Positions 44,530 to 53,296 of a stretch of 64,000 nucleotides of DNA are shown here, in pieces; position 1 is the stretch's first letter; every line of letters begins with the position of its first letter. The notes under the pieces are model-generated. The model was not told the origin of the DNA. It searched no databases and worked only from the letters and a program-made list of their open reading frames with translations. The DNA comes from Neobacillus cucumis. Lineage in GTDB: Bacteria; Bacillota; Bacilli; Bacillales_B; DSM-18226. Where the stretch lies: positions 79,644 to 143,643 of the forward strand of contig NZ_JAMBOH010000014.1 of assembly GCF_023715505.1 (NCBI RefSeq). Direction: 5' to 3'. The position numbers and the translations under genes are program-made.

Positions 44530-44907
44530 ATGGAAAGATACAGAAATAAGAATCAGTACATCCCTCCTAGTTGGCAAAATTCAAGAAACCATAACAACTC
44601 CTCCGATTCTCATGCATTCCAAGAAGATAATGTACAGATTAAAAGCGAAAACATTAACACAATTGGACAAAGTGGCAATTCCGATGTAGATGTGAAAGTC
44701 GATGTATTTGTGGATACGACTCCAATTGCATTTGCCATCCTTACTTCCTTACTTGCAACAAAACAAATGACTGTGGAAGAGTTTAATGAAGCGATAAGGC
44801 GTCTTGAAAATCTTACCCAAGGAAGGGATTTAAACGTTTCTTCATTTATACCGAATAATGTTTCAGATGTAAAATTATTTACAAAAAGTAAAAGAAGAGT
44901 GGATTAA
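44530..44907 (+). CDS. Third member of the Asn-rich cluster
   Basis: 125 residues from the ATG after ATAGGTGG; an in-frame GTG nine bases earlier is less likely. The N-terminus is Asn/Ser-rich (NKNQYIPPSWQNSRNHNN). The middle alternates as QSGNSDVDVKVDVFVDTTP, echoing copies 1 and 2. A hydrophobic helix AFAILTSLLATKQMTVEEFNEA and a charged tail follow. The shared DVDVKVD motif suggests the three proteins assemble together. A strong terminator closes this set. Function unknown. Confidence 0.75.
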   Translation: MERYRNKNQYIPPSWQNSRNHNNSSDSHAFQEDNVQIKSENINTIGQSGNSDVDVKVDVFVDTTPIAFAILTSLLATKQMTVEEFNEAIRRLENLTQGRDLNVSSFIPNNVSDVKLFTKSKRRVD

Positions 44908-44926
44908 TGGTCCACTCTTCTTTTTC
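44892..44926 (+). terminator. Terminator after the Asn-rich genes
   Basis: AAGAAGAGTGGA pairs with TCCACTCTTCTT and is followed by TTTTTC; the stem overlaps the end of the coding region. Confidence 0.85.
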
Positions 44927-45028
44927 AAAAAATTTATTAGAGAATGAGGGGAAAGTATATTAGATATTTTATCTTACCTCCTTCCTATTTTCTCGTATTT
45001 CAGATTAATGATATAAAGAGGGATGGAT

Positions 45029-46606
45029 ATGATAAATAGTTCAAAAAACACATTTGATTTTATTGTTGTTGGAACGGGCCCCGCTGGCGCAGTGATAGCT
45101 AAGACACTCACAGATGATAAAAAAACTTCGGTCCTAGTCTTGGAGGCGGGAGAAAACAATGATAAGGATCAACCGATAAGCGACTCAAGATTTGCACCCG
45201 AACTAGAGGAACAATTTTACTCACAATATTTTTGGCAAGGAGAAGGTATACCTCAACAAGGGGTGGATAATAGATCTTTTGAATGGACAACTGGCCGTCT
45301 TTCTGGTGGTGGATCATCTATTAATGGCGAACAATATGTTAGACCTACACCAGCAGTTTTAAGAGAATGGGAAAGGCTTTTAGGGCCACTTTGGTCACCT
45401 GAACAAGCCATAGAAAACTTTAAACAATTAGAAAGTTTCCATGGTAAAACAAATAGCCCAGAATTTCACGGGTTTAATGGTCGTTTGAATATCAGGCAGG
45501 CACCAAATTATCCACCTAGTATGACAAAAAAACTCGTTACAGCTATGGAACAGGCAACTGGTTTTAAAAAGATACTAGATTATAATGACCCTAGAACCCC
45601 AATTGGGCCTTTTACTCGATGGCAGCTATTTCAGAAAAACAATGGACAACGTGAAAGCTCATCCACTGCATTTTTATCTTCCGATGTGATGACTCCCGAT
45701 GGTTTTGGTGTGAATGGTCGTAAATTAAGAGTTATGTATAAGTCAACTTCACTTCGTATTCTATTTAACGGGCAAACTGCAATTGGAATTGAATTTCTTA
45801 AAGAAGGAAAAAAGGTAAAAGCCTTCGCTCGGAAAAAAGTAATTATTTCAGCAGGGATCAACAGTGCTCAACTTTTAATGCTGTCTGGTATTGGACCAGC
45901 TAATGACTTAATTCAAGTCGGCATTCCTGTAGTTTTTGATAATCCGAATGTCGGGGAATTTTTAACAAACCACACCTTAAATACTGCTACATTTACGGTA
46001 AATCAAAGAGATGTCTCTGAGTTACAAAGAGACCCATTTGCTCTTTATACTGGTGGTGCTTTTTTACCTAATCCCCTAAGCGGAATAAATGATCGACGCC
46101 GTGGTGTGCAATTAATAGGAATCTTTTCAGAAGGAAACTTAACTATTGCTATTTTATTCTTACAGCCTAGAAGTCGGGGAGCCATTAAAATACAAAGTAA
46201 TGATCCGTTAAAAATTGTATTAGCAGATGAAGGTTTTCTCGATAACCGCTATGACATGGAGGCAATTAAAGCAATCTATAAAACTTACATTAAAGATATT
46301 GCGGAGAAACTCTCCAGCATAGATCGGAATTATAAGCTTATAAACCCGACACTAGAAATGATTGAAAATGATGATGAACTTGAAGAATTCATTAAAGAAA
46401 ACTTCGGTCATAACCACCACCAACAGAGTTCCCTACGGATGGCTCCATTTAACCGTGGTGGAGTAGTAGATCGGTTTGGTAATGTACATGGAGTGGATAA
46501 TTTAATTGTAGCTGATGCATCAATCATTCCATTTACAGTTGATGGAAATACATCTGCATCTGCTTATCTAATTGGCTATACAATAGCAAAACATTTAAAA
46601 GAATAG
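45029..46606 (+). CDS. GMC family oxidoreductase
   Basis: 525 residues from the ATG six bases after AGAGGG. The N-terminal FAD loop is VVGTGPAGAVIAKTL. GMC signatures are TGRLSGGGSSINGEQYVRP and SAGINSAQLLMLSGIGPA. The C-terminal region FGHNHHQQSSLRMAP, followed by NLIVADASIIPFTVDGN, carries the catalytic His pair region, though His is followed by Gln. It oxidises an alcohol using FAD, with unknown substrate; no signal peptide. It sits inside the Asn-rich protein cluster and may modify surface polymers. Confidence 0.92.
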   Translation: MINSSKNTFDFIVVGTGPAGAVIAKTLTDDKKTSVLVLEAGENNDKDQPISDSRFAPELEEQFYSQYFWQGEGIPQQGVDNRSFEWTTGRLSGGGSSINGEQYVRPTPAVLREWERLLGPLWSPEQAIENFKQLESFHGKTNSPEFHGFNGRLNIRQAPNYPPSMTKKLVTAMEQATGFKKILDYNDPRTPIGPFTRWQLFQKNNGQRESSSTAFLSSDVMTPDGFGVNGRKLRVMYKSTSLRILFNGQTAIGIEFLKEGKKVKAFARKKVIISAGINSAQLLMLSGIGPANDLIQVGIPVVFDNPNVGEFLTNHTLNTATFTVNQRDVSELQRDPFALYTGGAFLPNPLSGINDRRRGVQLIGIFSEGNLTIAILFLQPRSRGAIKIQSNDPLKIVLADEGFLDNRYDMEAIKAIYKTYIKDIAEKLSSIDRNYKLINPTLEMIENDDELEEFIKENFGHNHHQQSSLRMAPFNRGGVVDRFGNVHGVDNLIVADASIIPFTVDGNTSASAYLIGYTIAKHLKE

Positions 46607-46701
46607 TAAAAATGGTTCTTTGTCTTGGAAGTTTTGCCTATTCCAAACCTTGAATAATGAATAAACTGTTCTTGAACAAGATGGACAAGGAGAGGGCTTA
46701 A

Positions 46702-47256
46702 GTGAGTCAAAGAGAATATGATAACACAGGAAATCAAAATTATTTTAGAACTTTTGATACAGATTTTAATGATAACAATCAATTCGATAATGAACTCGAA
46801 TCGAATTCAGGACGCAATGAAAGTAGAAGAAACAACAATGCTGCACTAAATTATTTTCGCGATGCAGATACATCCACCTGTCAACAACTTGCTGACATTA
46901 TTGGAGGGATGGTAATTAGTTCGTCACCTGCATGTGTGGTTATGCGTAATAGAAATATAAACGCTACTATCTTAGGTCGCCGGACCCAATCACCTCTTGC
47001 CCTTCCATTTGGATTATCCTTTGAAAACAATAGAAATGGAAAAACACTTAATCTAGGTGAAACGGTTATACTCCAAAGAGAGATAAATCCATTCCTATCT
47101 GCTTTACGTCGTAGAGGAATTACCGTTACAGCTCTCCATAACCATTGGCTATTTGAAAACCCAAGACTAATGTATATGCACTGGGAGAATGTTGGGGATC
47201 CTTTTGAATTTGCTATTAATAGTTTTGAAGCCGCTAGAGAAGTTGGTTTGTTATAA
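46702..47256 (+). CDS. DUF1259 (LppY/LpqO-like) protein with Asn-rich leader
   Basis: 184 residues from a GTG after AAGGAGAGGG. The first 55 residues resemble the Asn-rich cluster (REYDNTGNQNYFRTFD, then a FNDNNQFDNELE stretch). Residues about 55-184 match DUF1259: LADIIGGMVISSSPACVVM, ITVTALHNHWLFENPRLMYM and HWENVGDPFEFA. The His residues of HNHWL could bind metal. The fusion of the leader to this domain links it to the nearby Asn-rich proteins. No signal peptide. Function unknown. Confidence 0.85.
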   Translation: MSQREYDNTGNQNYFRTFDTDFNDNNQFDNELESNSGRNESRRNNNAALNYFRDADTSTCQQLADIIGGMVISSSPACVVMRNRNINATILGRRTQSPLALPFGLSFENNRNGKTLNLGETVILQREINPFLSALRRRGITVTALHNHWLFENPRLMYMHWENVGDPFEFAINSFEAAREVGLL

Positions 47257-47260
47257 AATG

Positions 47261-47301
47261 AAAGCCATTTGTGATTAATCCATCTCACAAATGGCTTATT
47301 T
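47261..47301. terminator. Bidirectional terminator
   Basis: AAAGCCATTTGTGA and TCACAAATGGCTT form a 13-bp stem with an ATT-rich flank on the plus side. It lies between the DUF1259 gene and the convergent cysteine desulfurase. Confidence 0.75.
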
Positions 47302-47341
47302 AATTTCAAATTCAAGTAAATATCTGATATTCCTTTGTTTT

Positions 47342-48457
47342 CTACACTATTCTTTTTAAACCTATTACGACCTGATCGATTTCGTCTTTTGTTGTGTACC
47401 TGCCTAAACTAAAGCGAATCGCCCCCATCCCAACTTCCTCGGTTACACCCATCTCCTTTAAAACCGTTGATAATTCAATGCTTCCGGCATGACAGGCAGA
47501 ACCTGTCGAGGCAGCCAGACTAGGGATTGCAGATAACAGGTCTTGACCTATTTTTCTAACAAAACTTACATACAAGGTATTGGGCAGCCTTTGTTCAGGA
47601 TGACCATTCAAGGCAATCTGCTCCCCAAATGCATCCTTTAATTGACTCCAAAAATAGTTAGTCAAATTTTTTAAATCAGGATTACCTTCCTGCTGCTTCG
47701 CGAGTTCACAGGCCTTTCCTAATCCAACTGCCAGTAGTGTATTTTCTGTACCGGCACGGAGGCCGAACTCATGCCCTGCTCCGTGAATCAGCGGTTCAAG
47801 TTCGATTCCGTTTTTGATATAAAGGGCCCCGATTCCCTTAGGTGCATATAGTTTATGACCGGCAATCGTGAGCATGTCTACCTTTAACTCATGCACACGG
47901 ATTGCCACCTTTCCCGCTGACTGGGAAGCATCTGTATGAAAAACAATCCCATATCTTTCAGCTATTTCCCCAATCTCTTTGATGGGCTGTAAGGTACCTG
48001 TTTCATTATTGGAGTGCATAATCGAAATCAGAATGGTCTCATCTGTGATCGCCTTTTCGACTTCTTCAGGTAAAACTCTCCCATATCGGTCGACTCCTAC
48101 GTATGTCACCTTTGCCCCAACTTTTTCTAAAAACCTACAAGGATTCATGATGGCAGGATGCTCAATTTTAGAGGTGATGATGTGGCTGCCTTTATGTTTA
48201 TTTTTAAAATAAAAGCCTTTCAAAGCCAGGTTATTTGCTTCGCTGCCGCCACTGGTAAAAATAATTTCTCTGGCGGAACTGCCAATTAAATCAGCCACCT
48301 GTTCTCTGGCATTCTGCAATAACTCTTTTACAGGTTCCCCAGCCCAATGTAAGGCTGATGGATTGCCAAAATAGTCGGTCAGCAGCGGCTGCATGGCATC
48401 AACGACTTCAGATGCCAATGGGGTACTTGCATTATAATCAAGATAAATTTTTTCCAT
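47342..48457 (-). CDS. Cysteine desulfurase (NifS/IscS-like)
   Basis: 371 residues from the ATG after GGAGGAATTG; an earlier in-frame start lacks a site. PLP-dependent removal of sulfur from cysteine. The N-terminus IYLDYNASTPLASEV is typical. The PLP Lys is in TIAGHKLYAPKG, and the catalytic Cys in STGSACHAGSIELS. No iscU or sufU gene is adjacent. It could feed sulfur or selenium to the neighbouring HesB-like protein, but this is only suggested by proximity. Confidence 0.92.
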   Translation of the reverse strand: MEKIYLDYNASTPLASEVVDAMQPLLTDYFGNPSALHWAGEPVKELLQNAREQVADLIGSSAREIIFTSGGSEANNLALKGFYFKNKHKGSHIITSKIEHPAIMNPCRFLEKVGAKVTYVGVDRYGRVLPEEVEKAITDETILISIMHSNNETGTLQPIKEIGEIAERYGIVFHTDASQSAGKVAIRVHELKVDMLTIAGHKLYAPKGIGALYIKNGIELEPLIHGAGHEFGLRAGTENTLLAVGLGKACELAKQQEGNPDLKNLTNYFWSQLKDAFGEQIALNGHPEQRLPNTLYVSFVRKIGQDLLSAIPSLAASTGSACHAGSIELSTVLKEMGVTEEVGMGAIRFSLGRYTTKDEIDQVVIGLKRIV

Positions 48458-48484
48458 TATCAATTCCTCCGTTCCATCCATTCA

Positions 48485-49210
48485 TCAAACTGTTACTTTC
48501 AAACAGCTTTTAATAAATTCTACGAACAAATTGTTCATCTGATCATTGGTGCCTGCCATCGATTCGGGATGCCACTGCACTCCCACGGTAAACGTGTTGG
48601 GATAAATATATTCGACAGCCTCAACAATCCCGTCAGACGAATCGGCTACTACTCGTAAATCTTTGGCCACCTTATTTATTGATTGGTGATGAAGACTATT
48701 TACTCTAACCTGCTCCGTATCCAGTATTTGAAATAATTTACTATCTTTTTGGATGTTCACCGAATGGGTGTCGCGGCTTCTAGTAACCTGTTGCGAGTGT
48801 TGAATCGGCTCTTTGACTTGGCTTGGAATATCTTGTATTAACGTTCCTCCTAAGGCCACATTTAAAATTTGAATTCCTCTGCATATGGCGAGCAAAGGAA
48901 TATTGTTATCTAATGCGTATTTGGCAATAGCGATTTCAGCCAAGTCGCGCTCAGGTGTAGTTGGACCTAACTGTGGATGTGGGTCCTCACCATAATAAAG
49001 TGGGTCTACATCTTCTCCCCCACTTAAGATAATCCCGTCGCAGAGCGGCATCGTTTCTATCGCTAGTTCCGCATTTATGTATGGAAGAATGATCGGTATG
49101 CCTCCATTGGCGGCGACTGTCTTATGGTAATCATGATGAACATAAACGCCTTCCATAAATTGATTATGATTTACATATGCTCCTGTAATGCCGATAATTG
49201 GTTTATTCAT
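48485..49210 (-). CDS. Class I glutamine amidotransferase-like hydrolase (PuuD/peptidase C26 family)
   Basis: 241 residues. The nucleophile is Cys110 in LLAICRGIQILN, with the oxyanion GGEDVDP loop and the C-terminal His in GVQWHPES (Glu follows). It hydrolyses gamma-glutamyl amide bonds, for example gamma-glutamyl-GABA in polyamine breakdown, but no other puu genes are near. It is 27 bases upstream of the cysteine desulfurase frame in the same direction and may be cotranscribed with it. Confidence 0.9.
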   Translation of the reverse strand: MNKPIIGITGAYVNHNQFMEGVYVHHDYHKTVAANGGIPIILPYINAELAIETMPLCDGIILSGGEDVDPLYYGEDPHPQLGPTTPERDLAEIAIAKYALDNNIPLLAICRGIQILNVALGGTLIQDIPSQVKEPIQHSQQVTRSRDTHSVNIQKDSKLFQILDTEQVRVNSLHHQSINKVAKDLRVVADSSDGIVEAVEYIYPNTFTVGVQWHPESMAGTNDQMNNLFVEFIKSCLKVTV

Positions 49211-49228
49211 GAAAAATCCCCCTTTGTA

Positions 49229-49537
49229 CTAAAGCCAGCCCTCATCAATGGATCTATTATCCGCAATGGAAAAGGCTGCGTTTGTAATTGCTTGGGCTAA
49301 GGTTTCACCCGTTTCACAAACATCATCAAAACAAGCCTTGGTTGTCCCATTTGTTTTATAGACAAAGCCTAGCTCTTTTAATCTTTCAACTAGGAGGATA
49401 GCATGTTCGAGGTTGTCTTCCGGTTGAAACTCTGAAATAGGAATGAAAACTTCCTTTTCATAATCATACCAACGATCCCATCGATTCAGCTTCCAGCCAA
49501 GGATTCTACGAGCAAGGATTTCTATTTTGTTCATCAT
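49229..49537 (-). CDS. BC1872-like small protein (phage ABA sandwich-like), copy 2
   Basis: 102 residues, paralogous to the gene at 27891-28214: ARRILGWKLNRWDRWYDYEK is shared nearly identically, and ACFDDVCETGETLAQAITNA matches. The ribosome binding site AAGGAG precedes the ATG-ATG. It lies 18 bases upstream of the PuuD-like gene on the same strand. Function unknown. Confidence 0.8.
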   Translation of the reverse strand: MMNKIEILARRILGWKLNRWDRWYDYEKEVFIPISEFQPEDNLEHAILLVERLKELGFVYKTNGTTKACFDDVCETGETLAQAITNAAFSIADNRSIDEGWL

Positions 49538-49732
49538 CTGTTCTGACTCCTTTTTAACTAGGTTTTCTTATTTTACCATTTTCATAGTTTCTCTCCTATA
49601 AAAACAGAGACATCTCACACAAAATCATAAATTTTCACAAAATCGCCACAATAGACTATACTTGGACTTACTAACCTTTTTCAGGGTTTTATACAGTGAG
49701 TATAGGGAAAATAAGTATTGAGGTGAGAAAAA

Positions 49733-50044
49733 ATGAAGGTTAACATAACTACAGACGCAAAGCAGCAACTGATAACTCAGCTTGGTAAGGAACCAACCGT
49801 TCGAATTAACGAGATCCGAACTACTGGTTGAGGGGCCACCTATATGTATGAACTTGCTCAGGTTGAGCAGTCAGAAAATGATGAGGTTTTTAAAATCGAT
49901 GAAATTACCATCCTTATTGACCCTATAGTGATTAATCATCTGGATGGGGATGTTGTGATTGATCATAACAAAAATTATGGTTATATCCTCAAAAATAGTT
50001 TCGAGATTTTAACCTTTGGGATGAAGTTATTAAAGAACTCATAA
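49733..50044 (+). CDS. HesB-like protein with in-frame UGA (candidate selenoprotein)
   Basis: The frame from the ATG at 49733 (after TTGAGGTGAG) has TGA as codon 33 (49829-49831), in VRINEIRTTG-[UGA]-GATYMYELAQ, then continues 70 more codons to TAA. HesB/IscA-like proteins have a conserved Cys at this site (TSGCG-type motif, from memory), and HesB-like selenoproteins are a known class. A hairpin UUGCUCA-GGU-UGAGCAG starts 22 bases after the UGA, with its GGU loop at 30 bases, as expected of a bacterial SECIS. The alternative is a nonsense mutation of a Cys codon, or a shorter product from ATG 49844. Confidence 0.65.
49854..49870 (+). promoter_or_regulatory. SECIS-like hairpin
   Basis: TTGCTCA, loop GGT, TGAGCAG: a 6-7 bp stem with a 3-base loop beginning with G, 30 bases after the UGA at 49829. 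Bacterial SECIS elements place a small G-containing loop roughly 16-37 bases after UGA. Folding is inferred by eye. Confidence 0.5.
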
Positions 50045-50083
50045 TTTATTATCGTTTCAATACCTACCTAAAACTGAAACAAA

Positions 50084-50122
50084 AAAGCCACTGTATCTAC
50101 GAGAAGCAGTGGCTTTCGATTT
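50084..50122 (+). terminator. Terminator after the HesB-like gene
   Basis: AAAGCCACTG pairs with CAGTGGCTTT around a 13-base loop and is followed by CGATTT. Confidence 0.75.
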
Positions 50123-50207
50123 GCCTTTTTTGAGCAAATAAAAGACCTTGAATAATAAGTCTTCAAGGACATATGCATTAAATAGTAAAGTTTAAGGAGG
50201 TAGTTAC

Positions 50208-51275
50208 TTGAAAAAATTTCATCAACCTGGGGTAAAACCCTACCTAATTACAAAGTCGTTGAACCCAGAAAATCAGGAAACACCCATACAATTTATAAAT
50301 AAGAATATAGTAGATGAAAATTTATTTTACAGAAGAAACCATTTTTCTTATCCTCACTTTACATCATCCTTCTACTTTCTTCCAATTCAGGGATTCGTTC
50401 ATACCCCAAGAACATTTTCATTACAGGAAATATACTCACTGCCTTCGAGAACGATCAAAGTGGTTTTAGAGTGTTCAGGGAATAAACGTGACTTTTTTGA
50501 ACCACAGGTATTTGGAGAACAATGGGAAAAAGGTGCAATAAGTCAAGGAATTTGGAAGGGTGTTTCTTTGAGAACCTTATTGCAGTACACAGGGTTGATT
50601 GATGCAGCCAAAGAAATAGTCTTTGAAGGCTATGATTACGGTGAGAGACCTGATTCCGACCAGATAGTTAACTTTGCAAGAAGCTTACCAATTGAAAAAG
50701 CGCTTGAACCAGACACCATCATAGCTTATGAGTATAATAATCAGCCAATCCCTTTTAAGCATGGTTTTCCCTTGAGATTGGTCGTACCAGGTTGGTATGC
50801 CATGGCTTCTGTAAAATGGCTAAAAAAAATAACGGTGATTGATAAGGAATTTGAAGGCCCCTTCCAAACAGTGGACTACGTTTACTATCCAAACAAAGAA
50901 AATGATAATGGGAAGTTTCCTGTCATGACAATCAATGTAAATTCCACGATTCAATATCCATTAAATAGGCAATTACTGACTACAGGAATATACCAGATAA
51001 AAGGAATTGCTTGGACTGGAAAAGGAAGTATAGACAAAGTCGAAATTAGTTTAGATGATGGTCAAACTTGGGAGACCTGTCAATTAACTTCTTCATCCGA
51101 GAAGTATTCATGGGTTACTTGGTATTATCAATGGGAGGTTCTTAAAAAAGGTGAGTATACGATAAAATCAAAAGCAACAGATGTACATGGGAACGACCAA
51201 CCTTCCAAACCATTCTGGAACCGAAAAGGCTATGGTTATAATGCAGTTGATCATATAAAGGTTAAAGTAGAATAA
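50208..51275 (+). CDS. Sulfite-oxidase-like molybdopterin protein
   Basis: 355 residues from TTG after AGGAGG. The oxidoreductase domain has the molybdenum-ligating Cys89 in VVLECSGNKRDFF and the cofactor-binding region FKHGFPLRLVVPGWYAMASVKWL. The C-terminal part (about 240-355) is the immunoglobulin-like Mo-co dimerisation domain with DKVEISLDDGQTW. No twin-arginine signal is present, so it appears cytoplasmic. It may oxidise sulfite or a related substrate. No molybdopterin biosynthesis genes are near. Confidence 0.88.
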   Translation: MKKFHQPGVKPYLITKSLNPENQETPIQFINKNIVDENLFYRRNHFSYPHFTSSFYFLPIQGFVHTPRTFSLQEIYSLPSRTIKVVLECSGNKRDFFEPQVFGEQWEKGAISQGIWKGVSLRTLLQYTGLIDAAKEIVFEGYDYGERPDSDQIVNFARSLPIEKALEPDTIIAYEYNNQPIPFKHGFPLRLVVPGWYAMASVKWLKKITVIDKEFEGPFQTVDYVYYPNKENDNGKFPVMTINVNSTIQYPLNRQLLTTGIYQIKGIAWTGKGSIDKVEISLDDGQTWETCQLTSSSEKYSWVTWYYQWEVLKKGEYTIKSKATDVHGNDQPSKPFWNRKGYGYNAVDHIKVKVE

Positions 51276-51300
51276 AACCAAACATTGTAAAACGATAATG

Positions 51301-51329
51301 CTTAAGGCGGAGATGATCCTCTGCCTTAT
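51301..51329 (+). terminator. Weak hairpin after the sulfite-oxidase-like gene
   Basis: TAAGGC and GCCTTA flank a GAG/CTC inner stem. No long U-run follows. The remainder of 51330-51560 is A/T-rich with no gene seen. Confidence 0.5.
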
Positions 51330-51579
51330 AACATATCAAGTCCGATTATTTAATAAAGACGGTAAGAGTATTTTTGTCTTTCTAAAATAATATTTCTTTT
51401 TACGTGAAGAATATTTGCAAATTATTAAAATTATGGTAATCTAATATTGAATTTTCGATATTTTCAGAATAGTAAATTTAATTCCAACATCGTCCTCAAC
51501 ATTCTTCGTTTTCGCCTCAAGATTTAATCCTAATTTTTTTCATTGGAACGGAACCATAAAAATGATTGGAGTGGTTGAT

Positions 51580-51903
51580 TTGTACAATTCTCAAAATGGA
51601 TCTTATGAAGTTGTCAACACAAATGTTTGTCAAAACTGCGGAAAAATAACCTTCTTAAAACATGAAGGGGCTAATTCGGACAATAAACAAGGTATCATCT
51701 TTCCTATTTTAGGTTGGACATTCTTTGTTATTTCTCTCATGTTTATTCCTATTTTATTCGGAGCAGCGGCATTTTTAATGGGCTTCTTTACTTTCCATGA
51801 CCGAAGTAGAGCGCACGGTGTTGTTTTAATTATGTTTGCCTTAGGAGGATTAATCCTTGGTTCATTGTTTAGCATTATCGTATCTGGAACCTTGTTTTTA
51901 TAG
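51580..51903 (+). CDS. Zinc-ribbon membrane protein
   Basis: 107 residues from a TTG 8 bases after GGAG; an earlier in-frame ATG has no site. The N-terminus carries a CQNCGK half-ribbon (only two Cys visible). Two or three hydrophobic helices follow (about 40-62, 66-80, 84-106). The end of the second half is Gly/Ile/Leu-rich. Probably a small membrane protein with a metal-binding tail; function unknown. Confidence 0.65.
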   Translation: MYNSQNGSYEVVNTNVCQNCGKITFLKHEGANSDNKQGIIFPILGWTFFVISLMFIPILFGAAAFLMGFFTFHDRSRAHGVVLIMFALGGLILGSLFSIIVSGTLFL

Positions 51904-51909
51904 GTTACA

Positions 51910-51943
51910 AAAGGTTGGTAGATATTCTATCAACCTTTTTTTA
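51910..51943 (+). terminator. Rho-independent terminator
   Basis: AAAGGTTGGTAGA and TCTATCAACCTTT pair with a short loop, followed by TTTTTT. Confidence 0.85.
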
Positions 51944-52152
51944 TTTTCTGAGTAATAGCTGAAGTATCAACCTAAATATAATAAATTACTAATACAAATT
52001 AAGCCTGCGAGAAAGCTATTAGTACCATTAACTTGACTTACCATATTTTTTGTTTACACTTTTGGAGTGGAGTATGGTTTTTAAACAGTCATGATATACT
52101 TGAGGATATCCATTTGATAATCTAGCTATAGAACAGCAGCTTAGGAGTGTGA

Positions 52153-52935
52153 ATGATGAATTATAAGGTAGTCATCTTAGATATAGACGGAACTATAGTT
52201 CCACATGGAAAAACCGTCAGCCCCGCCACAAAGGATGCGATTCAGCGGTTAAAAGATAAAAACATGCAGGTAGTCATTGCTACGGGACGGGCTCCTTATT
52301 TTTCAAATTCTGTTGTAGAGGAAACCGGGGTAGAATCAATGGTTTTCTTTAACGGATCGTATGTTTATCATGAAGGAAAAGATATCTATCAAAGTGCAAT
52401 TGATAAAAGTATCTTAAAAAGGGTTCATCAGTTATCTGGTGATTATCAACATCCGCTCACTTTCTTGAGTGGTTCAAGCTTTACAGCAACCGACTTGAGT
52501 CATCCTTTTGTTGTTGAAGCCTATAGTCATGATCCGTGGAAACCTGATTTAGCACCTCCTCATTATTGGATGGACCAAGATATTTATCAGTTGTTCCTCC
52601 ACTGTAATTTGGAGGAAGAAATTCATTATAAGGCTAAAATTCCCGAGCTGGATTTTCGTAGATGGAGCTCTGGGGCACGAACCTGTGATGTGAATCTTAC
52701 GAATTCAAACAAGTCTGTTGGGATCACAAAGCTATTGGAGAAGCTTGGTATTGCTCCTGATGAAGCAGTTGCCTTTGGTGATGGTATAAATGATATTGAA
52801 ATGCTCTCATTGGTAGGAATGGGTGTAGCTATGGGAGCTGCATCTGATGAATTAAAGCAAGCTGCCAATATGGTGACTCTTTCTGCTGAAGAAGATGGGG
52901 TTGTTTACGGGTTGGCGAAGCTAGGATTGATTTAG
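52153..52935 (+). CDS. Cof-type HAD phosphatase
   Basis: 260 residues. The HAD motif I is VVILDIDGTIVP, motif II ATGRAP, motif III Lys in NKSVGITKLL, and motif IV GDGINDIEML. The C2B cap domain lies between about 85 and 185. This subfamily dephosphorylates sugar phosphates and FMN-like compounds; substrate unknown. The start may be either of two adjacent ATGs after TAGGAGTG. Confidence 0.9.
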   Translation: MMNYKVVILDIDGTIVPHGKTVSPATKDAIQRLKDKNMQVVIATGRAPYFSNSVVEETGVESMVFFNGSYVYHEGKDIYQSAIDKSILKRVHQLSGDYQHPLTFLSGSSFTATDLSHPFVVEAYSHDPWKPDLAPPHYWMDQDIYQLFLHCNLEEEIHYKAKIPELDFRRWSSGARTCDVNLTNSNKSVGITKLLEKLGIAPDEAVAFGDGINDIEMLSLVGMGVAMGAASDELKQAANMVTLSAEEDGVVYGLAKLGLI

Positions 52936-52967
52936 TATTGGAATAATAATATTGATCTGGGGATTTG

Positions 52968-53234
52968 AACTATCCTTATCCCCTCTAACTACTCTATTTC
53001 TATTTCTTATCCTTCGGGGGTTATGGCGACCTCTTATCCCCCGAACGATTCCTATTTCTATTCCTTCAGAGGTTATGACCGCCTCTTATCCCCCGAACAA
53101 TTCCTTTTTCTATTCCTTTAGGCGTTATGACCGCCTCTTATTCCCCGAACAATTCCTTTTTCTATTCCTCCAGGGGTTATGACCACCTCTTATCCCCCGA
53201 GCAATTCCTTTTTCTATTCCTTCAGGGGTTATGA
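52968..53234 (+). repeat. Second tandem array with an exact 52-nt period
   Basis: GTTATG recurs at 53020, 53072, 53124, 53176 and 53228, exactly 52 apart. Each unit reads GTTATGACCGCCTCTTATC, CCCCGAACAATTCC and a TTTTTCTATTCCT(T/C)CAGG tract. GGGG and CCCC can pair weakly within a unit. The unit sequence differs from that of the array at 12109, but the period, pyrimidine tract orientation and convergent-gene setting are the same. It fills the gap of about 360 bases between 52936 and 53296. Confidence 0.95.
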
Positions 53235-53296
53235 AATGTCCTTCTATATTATGGCAAATACCTTTCCTTCAACAGCCGTAATTTTGTATCTCGATT

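Noticed and set aside
49844..50044. Independent 66-residue gene starting at ATG 49844
   Set aside because: Its first residues continue the HesB-like frame from 49733 without a break other than the UGA, so it is better read as the C-terminal part of that gene. It remains possible if UGA is a true stop.
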